Notes: generated from the sequence alone by a model not told the origin. Shown: positions 11,702 through 24,170, counted from the first letter of the stretch. The stretch is 64,000 nucleotides of DNA from Diprion similis (GCF_021155765.1 NC_060111.1:7494981-7558980); one strand, 5' to 3'. Made by a program: numbers and translations.

Positions 11702-12355
11702 TAGGGTGGCGCAAAATAAAACGACTATTTTTTTTTTTTTTTTTCCCTAGTCTCGTGTGACAAAATGTTAGTTTTTGTTGTTTTAAGAGCCCACTCCAAA
11801 GGACAGCTCGAAAAAAAAAATTTCAAGAGGACACTCCAAATTTTTCTAGAATGTCAAAAATCGTCCAAAAATTAAATTAAAAAAATTATTTATTTTCAGT
11901 ATTCTGTTTGATTTTCAATTCATGTCGGGGTGTATTTTTATCGTTTTTTCGCCATTTTTTTTTTTTTTTTTTTCCATTAAATGGAAGAAAAAAAATTTAT
12001 GAAATTTTAATATGAATATTAGAAGGTCGCTTGAAAAAATCTAAAGTAATGCACTAACAAATTACAAAAAAATTATGAGCGACCTTTAAAAATTAAAATT
12101 TTGAACTGAAATTTTCGGAAACTTATTTTCTTCTGGTCTATAAAATTATACCGTAACGGGAAAAAAAAATTAAAAAAAAAAAAAAAAAATCGATTTTTGA
12201 CGATTTCTGACGTTTTAAAATATGTGGAGCGACCTCTTAAAATTTTTTTTCTGAGCTGTCCATTGGAGTTGGCTCTTAAAACACCAAAAACTAACATTTT
12301 GTCACACGAGACTCGGAAAAAAAAAAAAAAAGGTCGGTTTTTTTACGACACCCTA
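11702..12355 (+). mobile_element. hAT-like MITE, copy 2 (TAGGGTGGCGC family)
   Basis: An element of about 650 bp from TAGGGTGGCGC to the decayed inverse CGACACCCTA. The 8-bp sequence CTCCTCAT lies directly before the left end and directly after the right end: a perfect target-site duplication, the length made by hAT superfamily transposases. The terminal inverted repeats are about 180 bp, with the CTCGTGTGACAAAATGTTAG and GAGCCCACTCCAAAGGACAG landmarks. The central loop contains a stretch near CAATTCATGTCG. Non-coding; it relies on a transposase from elsewhere. Confidence 0.85.
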
Positions 12356-13312
12356 CTCCTCATGTATATTTATATAACTTCGGTGTCCGAATAATTACGT
12401 CCACCTTTCCGAATAGTTGCGATAGTCCGGATATCGGAATTCGAAAAGTTGGATCCGGTGACCCCGCGGGTGGATCCGGGTTTTTCGGATAATGTGAATA
12501 ATTGAATAACTGATAACTCCGATGAAATATCCAAAACTGGTTAACGCAGATGAAAGAAAAAATTACAGATGCCTCGCAAATTCACTAAAAATTTTCCATA
12601 AAAGTTGTAATGTTTCTTGAAAATTATATCACATTTTGTACTCTGTGTGTGTCTCATGTAACGAAATTGGCCGGTGACCTGTATCGTACACATTGTATCC
12701 GTAAAGACAATTTTTCATCAGAGTACGCGATGTACGTCAATACAACTTTATCTCAGAAATAATATACGATAAACAGTTCGAATTTTCATACGGTATTACC
12801 GATTAAGTAGTCTCTGGGTTGTGACTTGGACGTTATTCAAGTATTATGTAACTATATTTATGACTTTTTTCGACTCCCCCCATCCCTTCTTCCTGCCTCT
12901 TAATAACACATAGTAATTGCTAAGATTATGTGACAAGGCGCTGAAAATTTCCAAAAAACTGAGATCAATACTCCGTGGACACAGTTAAATTGTTTGGCGA
13001 TAAGGATACACGCTTTAACAAACTTACACGACGTTTCGAATGAAAAATGCGGCAAAAAAGTATTACGTAACGTTTGACGAACCGCCTCCCTCCCCCCTCC
13101 TCTTCCCGTAACAGATAGTTACGGTTTGACCAACCCTTCCACCCCTAAGGGGTTACGTAATAATTGAATGACACCTTGTATGTACCTACGCTTGGCGCCC
13201 ATTACTGACGACACCAGTCTTAACCAGCTAACGTCAAGTTTCTTTAGGATTTGAAGCAGAATTATCCAGAATAATTAAAAATCCAGTGATAGTTGGACTG
13301 AAAGGAGTACTC
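12356..13312. other. 5' flank of the odorant receptor
   Basis: The region holds no recognised domain. The receptor frame stays open from an acceptor-like TTCTTTAG (ends 13248) to the first ATG at 13313, so an additional 5' coding exon is possible upstream. Confidence 0.4.
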
Positions 13313-16300
13313 ATGAAGATCTACATATCGCTGGAGATGATGCTTCGCATCGTAAAAATCCTGTCGAGCGTGATGTTCGGATGGCCGTTGCCTGCTGATG
13401 CAAAGCCTATTGCCATTCTGAGACATCAGATTTTGAAGATCTTATCGATGTCTATTACACTATCTGTATTTCTATCAGTAGCATATTATTCGTACGTTAA
13501 CAGAAATGACAGCATTAAATTAATTCCTGCCGTCTTAGAGCTGATAGCGGGCGGGGCTTTGGGAATATTTTGGATCATTTGCCGTATCGAAGAAAACCGC
13601 CTTCGTGTTAAGTATAGATGAATCTTTCTTAACTCCAATCTAGGTTAAAAGAGAATGAATTACATGCCGATAATTGATATTTTCGACAATAATCGTGAAC
13701 GGTAAATTCTACACGGAAGGAAATTCTTATAATCACGTAAAAATTCCACAAACTCATTGTCAATGCTGTAATTCATCTTCTCAAAGTATAGCTGTTGCGT
13801 CAAATCAAAACTAAGTGAGTTCGGTAAAGATACGTGACGTTTTAGATCATTTGGAAGAATTTAGTAATAGATTTCTTTGTCACAATATCAGTGACGTGTA
13901 CCACATTAAAAATACATACAACCATTCATAATTCACTAAATTGTACAGTCACGCACGGAGTGATTGTGGGTAAAAATCGCCTATTTTTATGCCGTATCAA
14001 ATGATTGAGGAAAATGCGTAGATTGAAAAAATTATATTCGTTGAAAAATGTCCGCATCTTTACGAAACTTGCCGTCAAAAGACGCTTTCCACGTTCTCTG
14101 TAATGTTTATAAAAAAGTGATTTGATTATCAAAACTTTCTACCAGGCATTGCTCTACGAAATGAGAAAAATGTTGGAAAAGGCTGGCGACGAAGAATTGG
14201 CTCTGATACAGATCCGCATGGAAAAGTGTTCGCTGCTCCACTCGGCGGTTATCGGAGTGATCGTTTCTACTCCAATTATATTTGCTCTTGGACCCGTTAT
14301 TTTACCTCAGCCCTTACCGTTGAAGACCGCATTTCCGTTTCCAGTAGAGTCATCATGGCTTTGGTATTTTTTGTACGCAACGCAGGTTTTTGCTACTGTT
14401 CAAGCTGCATCCGGAGTGAGCATGAGCCTGCTGTTCGTTACTCTAACCTGGTTCGCCACTGCAAGATTTGATAAGGTGTGCATGGACATCGAAAGGGCGA
14501 CCACCGTAGCCGAAGTCAACGAATGTGCTCGAAATCATCAAGAAACGCTAAAGTAGGCTTAATTACGTACTTTGACTTTGGTGCTTATGAAGACCCGTCG
14601 TACACCTCGAAAACGCGGGGAAGCAAAACTCCTATACCGCTCAAGCGATCTGAGTGAAACTTGGGCAATTAATGCCTTATTTTGGCAAAAAGTGGTAATT
14701 TTTTACCGACAGTACACGGATTCATTACCGGCATGCGCGTAATGTCGGTAACAAATGTCGCCAAAATGAGATTTCTGTGTTTTTCGTAATCGAAAACCAG
14801 ATCAGCCGCCATTTCGTCGTTTCACCATCAAATCTGATGGGACTGGGCTCAAAATGTACGTTTCATCACCGCCGAGTGGCATCATACCGGATGGTTCGAT
14901 CCATTCAGGGTAACTGTGAAAATTTGGCCAATTTCTGTGAGTGGTAACCAATCTGTAAAATTTGTTTCATAATTTTGAAAAAGTAAAAAGACACCTCACT
15001 TTTTGCTAAAATGAGGCATTAACTGCCCAAATTTCACTCTGATCGCTTGAGCGATATAGGAGTTCTGCATCCCCACGTTTTCAAGGTGTACAACGGATCT
15101 TTATAAGTACCTTGAATAGCAAAATAAACTTGAGTTCAAATCGCCAGCACGGCAGAGCTTTTCGTTGACGCCTCCTCCGTAGCCTTACGGTCGGGCACCC
15201 TGGAGTAACGAATTGATTGCTCTCGCCTAATATTCCATTAGTCCAGTCGAATTAGCTCGAAAAAGGCGATATAAAAACATGAATTCTTTACAGCAATTTT
15301 CCTTCGGAATACTTTGGGGGGGGGGGGGGGGTCACCGGCAGTCTAAGTTTCGGTTTTCGGGATACTAGACCCATTGCGTTATCCGCCATCTTGAATTTAA
15401 GGGTCAATTTTTGTTTATCGAATAACTCGTTTATTATCAATTGTACACGGAAAATAGTCATCACAAAAGTTGTTTGAAATCGAATTTCCCACAATTTTGT
15501 TCCCACACATTTTTTCTTAGGATCGATATTTTTCGATTTATACCCGATAAAAGGAGAGGGATGAAATCTTATAACCGTATTATCACGTTCATTATCAATT
15601 TTACGCCAAAAACTATCATAAACAAAGTTGTTTGAAATCAACTTTTATACAATTTTTGTTTTTAACAATTTTTTCCCACGATCGATATTTATCGATTTAC
15701 ACGCGAAAAGAGGGGGTTGATTTTTTATCTAACAACTCGTTCATTTTCGATTCTACGCGAAAAATAGTCATCGCAAAACTTGTTTGAAATCAAATTTCCT
15801 ACAATTTTGGTTCTCATAAATTTTTTCCTAGGAACGATATAGCTGATCGATATATGATAATTCAAGATGGCGAATGACGCAATGGGTCTAGTATCCCGAA
15901 AACCGAAACTTAGACTGCCGGTGCCCCCCCCCCCCCCCCCCCCCCCCCAAAGTATTCCGAAGGAAAATTACTGTAAAGAATTAATGTTTTTATATTTGCT
16001 AATTCGACTGGGCTACATGTGTTTAAATTTTTGGAGGAAACATTCGTCACAACGTACTACACTCGTTTTTATCTTATTCCAAGGTGATTACTTGATGAGT
16101 TTGTACCTCGGACAAATTGCAACATTGTAAAATATCGTTGTTTGTGAAAACCGACTTTACTTCAACATTTTTAGCAGACAAATGAAACCTCGAGAAAGAT
16201 TCTTGCGTAAATTCGATAATTTTTTTTTTTTCGTATGAAATGGAAAAGTCACAGTTTTCCGAAAACCTGTTCCAAGACAGAAGAGCTTTCTCTACGTACA

Positions 16301-17285
16301 GTGGAGCGTCAATGTAAGCCCTGTTATTAGAAGTCTGTTCCCGTACATTTCCTCACTACACAGTTCCATTTTCTCACAAGAAATGAAGCATCATAGGCAA
16401 TTCAAATGATGAATGTCGTATGAAAAAGAAATCATCTCAATGCTCTTGTTACTACGCCGCCAACTTGTACGTTTATTTCTTCCAAAAAATATTCAAATTT
16501 TTTAAAAAGATTTATAGGATTAATTAGCACTTTTACCTTTTCCAGCTTTTCGAATGAACTGGCGATTTCTGTGGGTCATATGGCTTTTGGGACGGCCGCA
16601 ACCAACTTCCTTGCCGTCATGTTCGGAGGAGTCATGATCGCTTTGGTAAGATCAATTAGTAACGGAAAAAAAATTGATATCATTACAAACGTTGGATATC
16701 TGTCATCTGTACGATCCGTTAACCTATTTTTTGCATTTCATGATAATACAGAGGCAATTTTATTCAGTGGATTTCCTCAAATTGGTTTTATACCTGGTGA
16801 TAGCCACATTTCATGTGTTTGTATACGCTTGGCCATCGGACTGCTTGACTGAGGCGGTAAGTGACTTCAGGTGTAGCAAAAATTTTTTGCCTAGCATTTT
16901 CATTGCTTGCTACACTGATTAATATGTTTTGTCACTTGCACTTTCGCGAGACACTAACCTCGTTAATGAAATTTAATTTCTCCCGAAGAGCAAACAAGTA
17001 GCGGAATCCGTTTTACATGGCCAGTGGGTAGGCAGATCGCCTAGGATCCACAGCTCGATATCGATTATGATGCGCAGAGCTAATGATCCAGTAATAATCA
17101 AAGTGGATGGCCTACTTCCTATCTTGAATCTGGAAACGTTTGGGAGTGTACGTACGCGATGAGTCTGTAATATAATTTTCACTCTTTCACAAAGTATCTT
17201 AACCTTCTCACTAAAATTTTTTTCTCAGGGGTTATCAACCAGTTTCTCATACATCGCAACGTTGCTCGCTATTTTCGACGAGTAA
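13313..17285 (+). CDS. Insect odorant receptor (7tm_6 family), six exons
   Basis: Exons 13313-13606, 14146-14552, 16546-16645, 16752-16856, 16989-17147 and 17229-17285 join in phase to 373 residues, a usual length for the family. All introns are GT...AG. The N-terminus has VMFGWPLP followed by two membrane helices (residues about 40-90). Exon 2 carries the next helices. Exons 3-4 give the NHQETLNFSNEL and FHVFVYAWPSDCLTEA segments matching the family's HxxxL...FS and QLFxYCW-type positions. Exons 5-6 end in ILNLETFGSGLSTSFSYIAT, the conserved C-terminal helix. Such receptors form ligand-gated cation channels with Orco in sensory neuron dendrites; the odorant is unknown. The start is the first ATG; the frame is open further upstream to 13249, so a 5' exon may be missing. 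Intron 2 (2 kb) holds two foldback elements. Confidence 0.85.
14578..15118. repeat. Foldback element with both outer ends, in receptor intron 2
   Basis: The left outer arm (14578-14695, GGTGCTTATGAAGACCCG...) is the inverse of the right outer arm (about 15000-15118, ending ATCTTTATAAGTACCTT). The middle shares TTACCGGCATGCGCGTAATG and ATGTCGCCAAAATGAGATTT with the copy at 6035-6604, but much of the inner left arm is deleted here. Non-coding, in the second intron of the odorant receptor. Confidence 0.75.
15242..16013. repeat. Foldback element with G/C runs and internal triplicate
   Basis: Arms 15242-15405 and 15862-16013 are inverted copies: CCAGTCGAATTAGC at 15243 pairs with GCTAATTCGACTGGG near 16000, and CGGTTTTCGGGATACTAGAC pairs with GTCTAGTATCCCGAAAACCG at 15887. 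A long G run in the left arm (from 15317) mirrors a long C run in the right arm (15924-15949). Between the arms, a unit of roughly 150 bp with AAAATAGTCATC, TTGTTTGAAATC, ACAATTTTG and GATCGATAT landmarks is repeated three times. Non-coding; in receptor intron 2. Confidence 0.75.
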
Positions 17286-18865
17286 ACGGGAAAGCAGACA
17301 ATACGCATTGTCGCAATGCTTTTGTTGCATCAAGAAATATACCCCATCTCATGTGCATGCGCCAGGATAATAATTCAAACCCGGCAGCCAGGGATCAAAA
17401 ATTTTATTTCTCTGTCATTTCTCCTTCTCAATTACACATGATGAGATCGTTTTACCTAGTATGAAGTATAATACGAAAAACAAACAAATCAAATTGTTGA
17501 TAATGAATTATTTGATGAGAATCCTATGTTAATAGAACGTAACAGGTATTCGAAAGATCGAATGCATGCAACTTTAGTTCATCTAATTGCAATAGTTGGA
17601 AAATTTCAAACCTAGGATGAATGAATAATCGAAGCGACTATAAATATCGTTAAATGCCATGTAGTAAAAAATGTCAGTACATTTTGGAACAAAGGTTATC
17701 GCCGGGCAAGCATGCCAGATGCGTCCCCACTCACAATCAGTATGGATTCTGCAAGTAACCCTCTGTTTTTTGTTGGTTAACGACTGACTCATACTCGGAA
17801 GTTTTAGTCTTCTGACTACATTTTGCTTAAAGTATGACAAAATAATATGACTTGCAGTTAACTTTTGCGTCAAATCCGCCATCTTCACTCCAAGAAGTAT
17901 TAAAAAAAAATCACAAATTCAGCAGACATCTGTGCACATGTCGAGATTTTTTTTCCTGAATTTTTCGGAAGCAAACTTCAGCGTCTGTGAATTCTTAATA
18001 ATTTATAGATTGTTGATTGCCGGTGAATTTTAAAAAGTGACTACCCTCGTTTTTTCACGATATGAACATCTGATTTTGTGTAGGATTTTCAGATTTTTTC
18101 CGAATGTGCGTCATTGTTGAAAAGAAAGAAAGTAACATACGATATTTTCAATCATTTTACGGGCACAGCCTGAAGATGAGTTTTTTTCACATACAGAAAT
18201 AACACTGGACGCTGTGATGTGTAATCAGTTTGGAAAACCGTTTCCGATTCAACGTTAGTTTTGTAGTCTTTGACTATAAAACTCTGAAATTCAATATATT
18301 CTTCACAAGTTAAACTTGTTTATATTGTTTGTTACTAGCAGCTACTTCCAATTTTAAGTTCTAACGCCGTTCTACATCGATAACTAGATAATATCCTCCC
18401 AAAGAGCACCTGTGGTGCGAGAACCTCTCGCCAAACATAAAAGTACATAAAAAATTTAGTCAATCGCAGAAAAATACCTACTTCGACGAAAAATGTACCC
18501 ATATTTAAAAAAAACACCGCATACACAAATATTGTCATCCGTTCTCAAAGATTATTCAAATCACACACTTATCCAATAAATGTATGTTAATTCACAATAA
18601 AAGCATGATTTAAATCTAACCCTCAGCTTCCACATCTCTCTGAACTACATTGCTGCCACACTGGGGCCAGACTAACCCTAAGCTTATCCAACTATAAATG
18701 ATAATTGAGTAGAAGTAAAAAAACAAAAGAATTCAAGTACTTATGAATATTCAATTTTCTACATCTGACTTTGATAACAGAATTCAAGTTTATTGAAATT
18801 AGTATGTAAGTATATTGAATTTGCAAAGTCAGTTTTGAAAATTACTGAAACGATGTAATAGCTAT
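17286..18865. other. 3' flank of the odorant receptor, no gene recognised
   Basis: AT-rich DNA. An open frame on the minus strand (17583-17888) has no domain, and no further receptor exons were found. Confidence 0.4.
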
Positions 18866-19246
18866 TTATGTGGCATGCTCGTAAGCCGCCTGTTTTTTTT
18901 GGCAAGGATAAAGATTTCAGGACGAGCTGAAGGCGAGCCGGAAGCGAGTACTGAAATTATCCGAGCCAAAAAACGGTTCACGGGCATGCCACATACAATA
19001 TTTTTTACGCTATGGGCATTGAAAAGCAAAACGAAGAGTGAGGTTATGTCGCGATCTGTTCGACGAAGCTACTTTATTCGGCAGTTTGGGATGCGCACTT
19101 CGAACTGCGCATCAAAACTGCGGAATAAAGACTTTATTCCGCAACTTTGTTCGCTGCCGTATAAAGCGTCACTTTACGCAACGAAAACTGCCACGAAAAG
19201 TGGACTTTTCAATCCCCATGCCGTGAAAAGTAAATTTTACTATACC
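18866..19246 (+). repeat. Left inverted arm of the 5.2-kb structure
   Basis: About 370 bp, matching 23675-24037 in inverse orientation. A 196-codon open frame runs through this arm and beyond, but it is a translation of the repeat and shows no protein domain. Confidence 0.75.
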
Positions 19247-21116
19247 GTGTATGTAACGTTGCGGGTTCACCAGCCCGTCACCGACCCGCAACTCCTCTGC
19301 ACCCACAACTTCGTCTGCACTGCCGACGACGAGTTTCCTCCACCTGAGTCTCCTAAAAAGTCTGTCCCAGTCCGACCACGACACCGGACACACATTTGGT
19401 ACACCAGACTCAGCCTCCCCCTCGACACTCCGAAGCCGAGAGGACGACAACAATTTCGAATCTGACGCCCTCGATAAACAAACCGCGAAACAAACAGTCC
19501 TCGCCACCGTCGTTAAAGCCATCGAGGGATCACGAAGGACGCATCACTTATTCACTTTCCCTTGCACTACGCTTGTGAGCGAACTGTCGTTGTGATTAAG
19601 TGCTTCGATAAGTTTCAACTATTTAGTTGGTTTTCGTGGCTCATTTCGATTGTGATTTGAAGAATTATTAACTGCCGTTGATTTCTGGAACGATCGTCGT
19701 TTGTTGCATATCCTCAGGATATAGATGGCAGCATGGTCACGTGGCATGGTCACGTGACCAAGAAGGGCGCTAGTCGATTGTTCGGGAGTCACCGCCTGGT
19801 CAGTCAACAATAAGTTATGCGTGCTCGATTTGTGTGATTACGGGAAATGCTGTTCTCAATAAATAGACAATAAAGTTACAGCAGAGTCCTCTACGAAAAA
19901 GGTAGGCTGATGCTAACAAGAATCTCGCTGGCCATTTTTTATAGTAACAGATTGCCGGCCGGCAGTTTTGATCGGCCATTTTGGTTAGATGCTCGCGAGC
20001 CTCGTGGCGACTAATTGTAAGCTGATGCAAGTATAATAATTCTTTCATATTTAACTTGATAAGACTGGACATAATTACTTTGAGTCGTCCTTTTGTGGCC
20101 TTCTGCTGTTTTATGATGAAGAATAATTGATAGAAGTGTCGAGTGCCGTGTTGTTTCCTGGCCGTGCACTGGTTGCGTGTGTCTGAGAGAGAGAAAAGCT
20201 CTGTCAGAGTGTGGCGTCGTTTTGCCAAGCGTAAACACTATTGTCAAGCGTTGCCTTGTATTAGCGCCGAGTCATTGAAATTTGTACCTAAACTGTCTAC
20301 GATATCAAACCGCTGTTTGACTTTTTTACACGTTGTTCACTTGTACTTGGCTAAATTGAACCTGATGTTGTTTTGTTATTTTTATTATTTATTTTTATAT
20401 TGATTTTTGAATTATAACGAAGCGTCCCGACACTAATGAGTCCGCTTGTCGTTGTTATTACTTTTGTTATTCCGCCTTCTGCCGTGCTGCGTATGGCTTA
20501 TCAATAAATATGCTGGTTATTACGGCCACAATCAGATGATCGTTCGTAAATACTATTTCATCTCCGTGTCCACGTTACCCTCACCGCTACCTAGTCGGTT
20601 TTGTTTAGAATCTGCGTGTTTTATTTTTATTTTTATTTTATTTTTTTATTTTTTAGTCAACTCTAGATGTTGAACATAAAACGAATTTTTCACCTGAATA
20701 ATGCTTTTTCGTGTCATGTATGAAGATATTCATAAAATGAATGACTAGAGCCAATTTCCAAAAACTAAGCTCCCTCCTAGGATCCTTGATATCAAATCGT
20801 ACTCAGACCACTAAAATATCAAAGACAACAGAACTACTGTTGATCATTGTCATCCAGGTTTGGTAGACAAATTCGACGAACCTAAACATTATCTAAAAAT
20901 CACGTAGTATTACTTACAATTATGTCACATATGAACAATAAATAGAATATTACAAAACGCTAGAGAAGCATTTCTAGTTCATTATCCACATGATTGTCCC
21001 GGACAAGAAGAAGAAGAGAGTTAAGAATATTAACACTTCGCGTCCAGATAAAAATCCGAAAAAATGTATAATAACCAAGTTGATAAGATAATTCGTTTTG
21101 CATAATAATAATAATG
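19247..21116. other. Interior of the 5.2-kb structure, left part
   Basis: The stretch 19247-19560 is GC-richer and could be a remnant of another mobile element. The rest is AT-rich. No reverse transcriptase, transposase or other domain was seen on either strand. Confidence 0.35.
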
Positions 21117-22219
21117 CCAACGGGTAAGGGATGTTAGCTCCCCATTTTCAAAATTTTCGAATTTCGAGAGTTGCTCTGGTTTGCTCTAGAGCTTACACTT
21201 TACGTTTTGTATTTCTGATGTAGCATTCATTCAATACACGTTACTTTTTGTATTTGTAATGAAGCAATTATCTATTTTACATCGTGCAGTGTTGTGCGTA
21301 ATTCACAACTCTGGTCCCCCGGTAGAATTTCGTGGACCCGGGAACGATCATCGGATTGCACGATCATTTTTCTCAAAAACAAGGTTTCCAATATAAAAGA
21401 GGTTTTCGCTCATTTCCCTGCCAAATTTTCGTTTCACAATCCTACGACTTTGAAGCAATGCAGAGCAAAATTTCACCTATCCAAAATTATTTTTGGAAAT
21501 TCTCATGTAAAAAAATGGGGTCCAAGATCTCAGTCGAATTTTGATTTTCGTTTGAACACTATTCATTTGACAGCATTGTTGTTCTGGAGCAATGTTTGGA
21601 ACGACTAGAGCAACCCAGAGCAGTCGCAAAAAATTTGATTTTTGAAAAATAAGGGGCTCGTGTGAAAAATGGTTTTTTTATTTCCATTATTTCAATTTTG
21701 GGTTAGCACAAATACTTCTTCGGAGCAATGTGTATAACAGCTTCGGGGTAAACCAGAGCAACTATCTAATTTCGAAAATTTCGAAAATTTCCAATAAAAA
21801 AAAGTTTTTCGGTTATTTTCGAGTCGAATTTTCGTTTTAGAACCCTACGGCTTTGGAGCAATGCAGAGCAAGTTTTCACCTGTCCAAAATCATTTTTAGA
21901 AATTTTCATGTAAAAAAATGGGGGGCTAAGCTCCCCGTCAAATTTTGGCTACCGTTTGAACATTATTTATTTGACAGAATTGTTGTTCTGGAGCAATGTT
22001 TGGAACGTCTAGAGCAACCCAAAGCAATCGCGAAAAATTTGATTTTTCAAAAATGGGGGGCTCATGTAAAAAATCGTTTTTTTGTTCTCATTTTTTTAAT
22101 ATTGGGTTTGCAGAAATACTTTCCTGGAGCAATGTAGAGCAGCTCTAGAGCAAACCAGAGCAACTCTCGAAATTCGACAATTTTGAAAATGGGGGGCTAA
22201 CATCCCTTACCCAATCCCA
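21117..22219. mobile_element. Nested 1.1-kb element with terminal inverted repeats
   Basis: The left end GGGTAAGGGATGTTAGCTCC (about 21122) and right end GGGGGCTAACATCCCTTACCC (about 22190) mirror each other. The inverse similarity runs about 80 bp inward through GAGTTGCTCTGGTTTGCTCT. Inside, a block of about 230 bp occurs twice in direct order (21410-21660 and 21845-22060), with GGAGCAATGTTTGGAACG in both. The core word GAGCAA is scattered through the element. No protein domain. It lies inside the larger structure, so it inserted later or was carried with it. Confidence 0.7.
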
Positions 22220-23674
22220 ACACGTTATGTGTCCATATACGACGTCACGTGCAACGAATCATTTCCAATCACAGTATCCTTGTGTGAAATAAAAGAAATA
22301 AATTATTCTGAAAAATTATCAAGTATGTCAATACCTCGAATCCATTAATTAAATGTACAAAAGTGAGCAAAACAATTTTCCAATAAACTTAAACTTCACA
22401 ATCTATGTTAATACACAAATCAAAATTCTCACTAGGCCTGCTCTTGAGCCAAGTAATTCGATTTTTCCTGAGCAACTGTTGATCTCAACGACGTTGAGCC
22501 GCAGAGACTGCCATAATCCAAAGCCACCGGTAACCCTCGCGAAGTAAAAAAAACTTGATTGGCTATAGGTCGAAGTTAAAGAACGAATCAATTTCTATTT
22601 TTGAACATCCATGTCCTTTTAACTTTCGCGAGGTTCCTTATGAACGTACTGAAAGCTGTAACTTCTGTACACGGTCAATGCCAGATACTAAACGCTGCTT
22701 TTTTGTACTTTCTCCAGATTTCAAGTATCGAACCGCTACGCGGAGTTGAAAATTCTAGACATCTGCCCTTATCATTCGCATCATTGCCCGACGTTCATTG
22801 GCTCTTGGTTGACGAGATTCTTAACTGAGCTTATCGCTACGTCGATGTTCGCGGTCGCGGAACGCTGATTGGCCGTTGGACTTGTCGGTGCTCCATGATT
22901 CGTCCGTGGTGTGGTGACGACTTTGGACGCGGTGTGGCGCTGGTGTTGCGAGAGGAGACTACGACTCGCTGGTCAACAGCTAGATTCTCATTCGCCTCGG
23001 ATAACCTCGTCTTGGTAGGTTAATTCGCGCTGTCGTCGCTAGATGATTACTCAAAATTCGCTACTGATCCTCCACTCGGTGTCGCATATAAGTACTCGAA
23101 ACTAAAATACTGAAATATCTTATTCGCTAGCCTGTAAAGTATGCGCTCTCGTAGTTTCGCATGCATGACTCTCGTCCTGAAACTCTTTTATAACTGTAAC
23201 GACAGTCAAAATCGCGCTTTTTGTAATTTCGGATTTCACCTGAGGTTCGAGGAGTTGATTGTATCGCGCATTAGAAATGTCAGATTAAAAATGTTTTACG
23301 GGAATAGAGGTGGGAAGGTGGAGAGCACAGCTCAGAACGCCGTCCCTCAAAAGACTCGTTGCTATATATATGTCACGGGCACTTCGGAGGTTCCTCTATA
23401 ATAATACAATAAGAACAGAGACTTATGTTGATAGTGAATGGTGAGGTAATTAGGTCCTCGAAAAAACAGCAAAACAGAAAGCAGGCGCCGGTCTTACAAA
23501 AGCTTTTGCGGTAGAATACAGGGATGTTGAATGAACAGAAGCAAATGTAACGAATTTTAAGCTTGGTCTTATCATGAGTCTCAATTGGGAATTTCAGAGA
23601 GAAGAAAGCTTTTGAACTGAGAAGTATCAAGATTTTCAAAAGTAAGATATTCAAGAAATTGTAATATTTCGAGA
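22220..23674. other. Interior of the 5.2-kb structure, right part
   Basis: GC-richer from 22780 to 23080. Open frames exist but none has a recognisable domain or fits an exon chain. Confidence 0.35.
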
Positions 23675-24037
23675 CGGTATAATTTCGGTTTTACGGCATG
23701 GGCATTGAAAAGTCCACTTTTTGTGGTAGTTTTCGTTCCGTAAAGTGACGCTTTATACGGCAGCGAACAAAGTGGCGAAATAAAGTCTTTATTTCGCAGT
23801 TTTGATGCGCATCCCAAACTGGCGAATAAAGTAGCTTCGTCGAACAGATCGCGACATAACCTCACTCTTCGTTTTGCTCTTCAATGCCCATACCGTAAAA
23901 AATATTGTATGTGGCATGACCGTAAACAGTTTTTTGGCTCGGATAATTTCAGTACTCGCTTCCGGCTCGCCTTCAGCTCGTCCTGAAATCTTTATCCTTG
24001 CCAAAAAAAACAGGCGGTTAAAGGGCGTGCCACATAA
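23675..24037 (-). repeat. Right inverted arm of the 5.2-kb structure
   Basis: The inverse of 18866-19246. Its outer end is GCCACATAA at 24037, and its inner end fades at about 23675 where the left arm also loses similarity (TATACCGT in both). Confidence 0.75.
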
Positions 24038-24170
24038 ATAGCTATTATCAGAATCGGACGCTGTGGCATTCTGTGCGCATAAACTTCCTGTCGCGGATTA
24101 GCCGATGAGCTGAAAAAATCCTATAACTATTCGCGCACCTTAATATGTCTTATGGATCTTTTTTCCGCTC

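Larger units (their letters stand above)
18866..24037. mobile_element. Candidate 5.2-kb element with long terminal inverted repeats
   Basis: The outer ends mirror each other: TTATGTGGCATGC at 18866 and its inverse GCGTGCCACATAA ending at 24037. Inverted arms run to about 19246 on the left and 23675 on the right, sharing GGCAAGGATAAAGATTTCAG, CGAGCTGAAGGCGAGCC and AGTGGACTTTTCAAT. ATAGCTAT borders both ends (18858-18865 and 24038-24045) and would be an 8-bp target duplication, but it is palindromic, so it could equally be part of the arms. I find no transposase inside. The left arm has an extra segment near 19100 absent from the right. The alternative is two separate insertions of one repeat in opposite orientation. 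Confidence 0.55.

Noticed and set aside
6383..14902. GGTTCGATCC, a tRNA B-box-like motif, at 6383 and 14893
   Set aside because: Both lie at the same place in copies of a foldback element and no cloverleaf can be formed around them.
18875..19465. 196-codon open frame on the plus strand
   Set aside because: Most of it is a translation of the inverted arm that recurs at 23675-24037; no protein family features.
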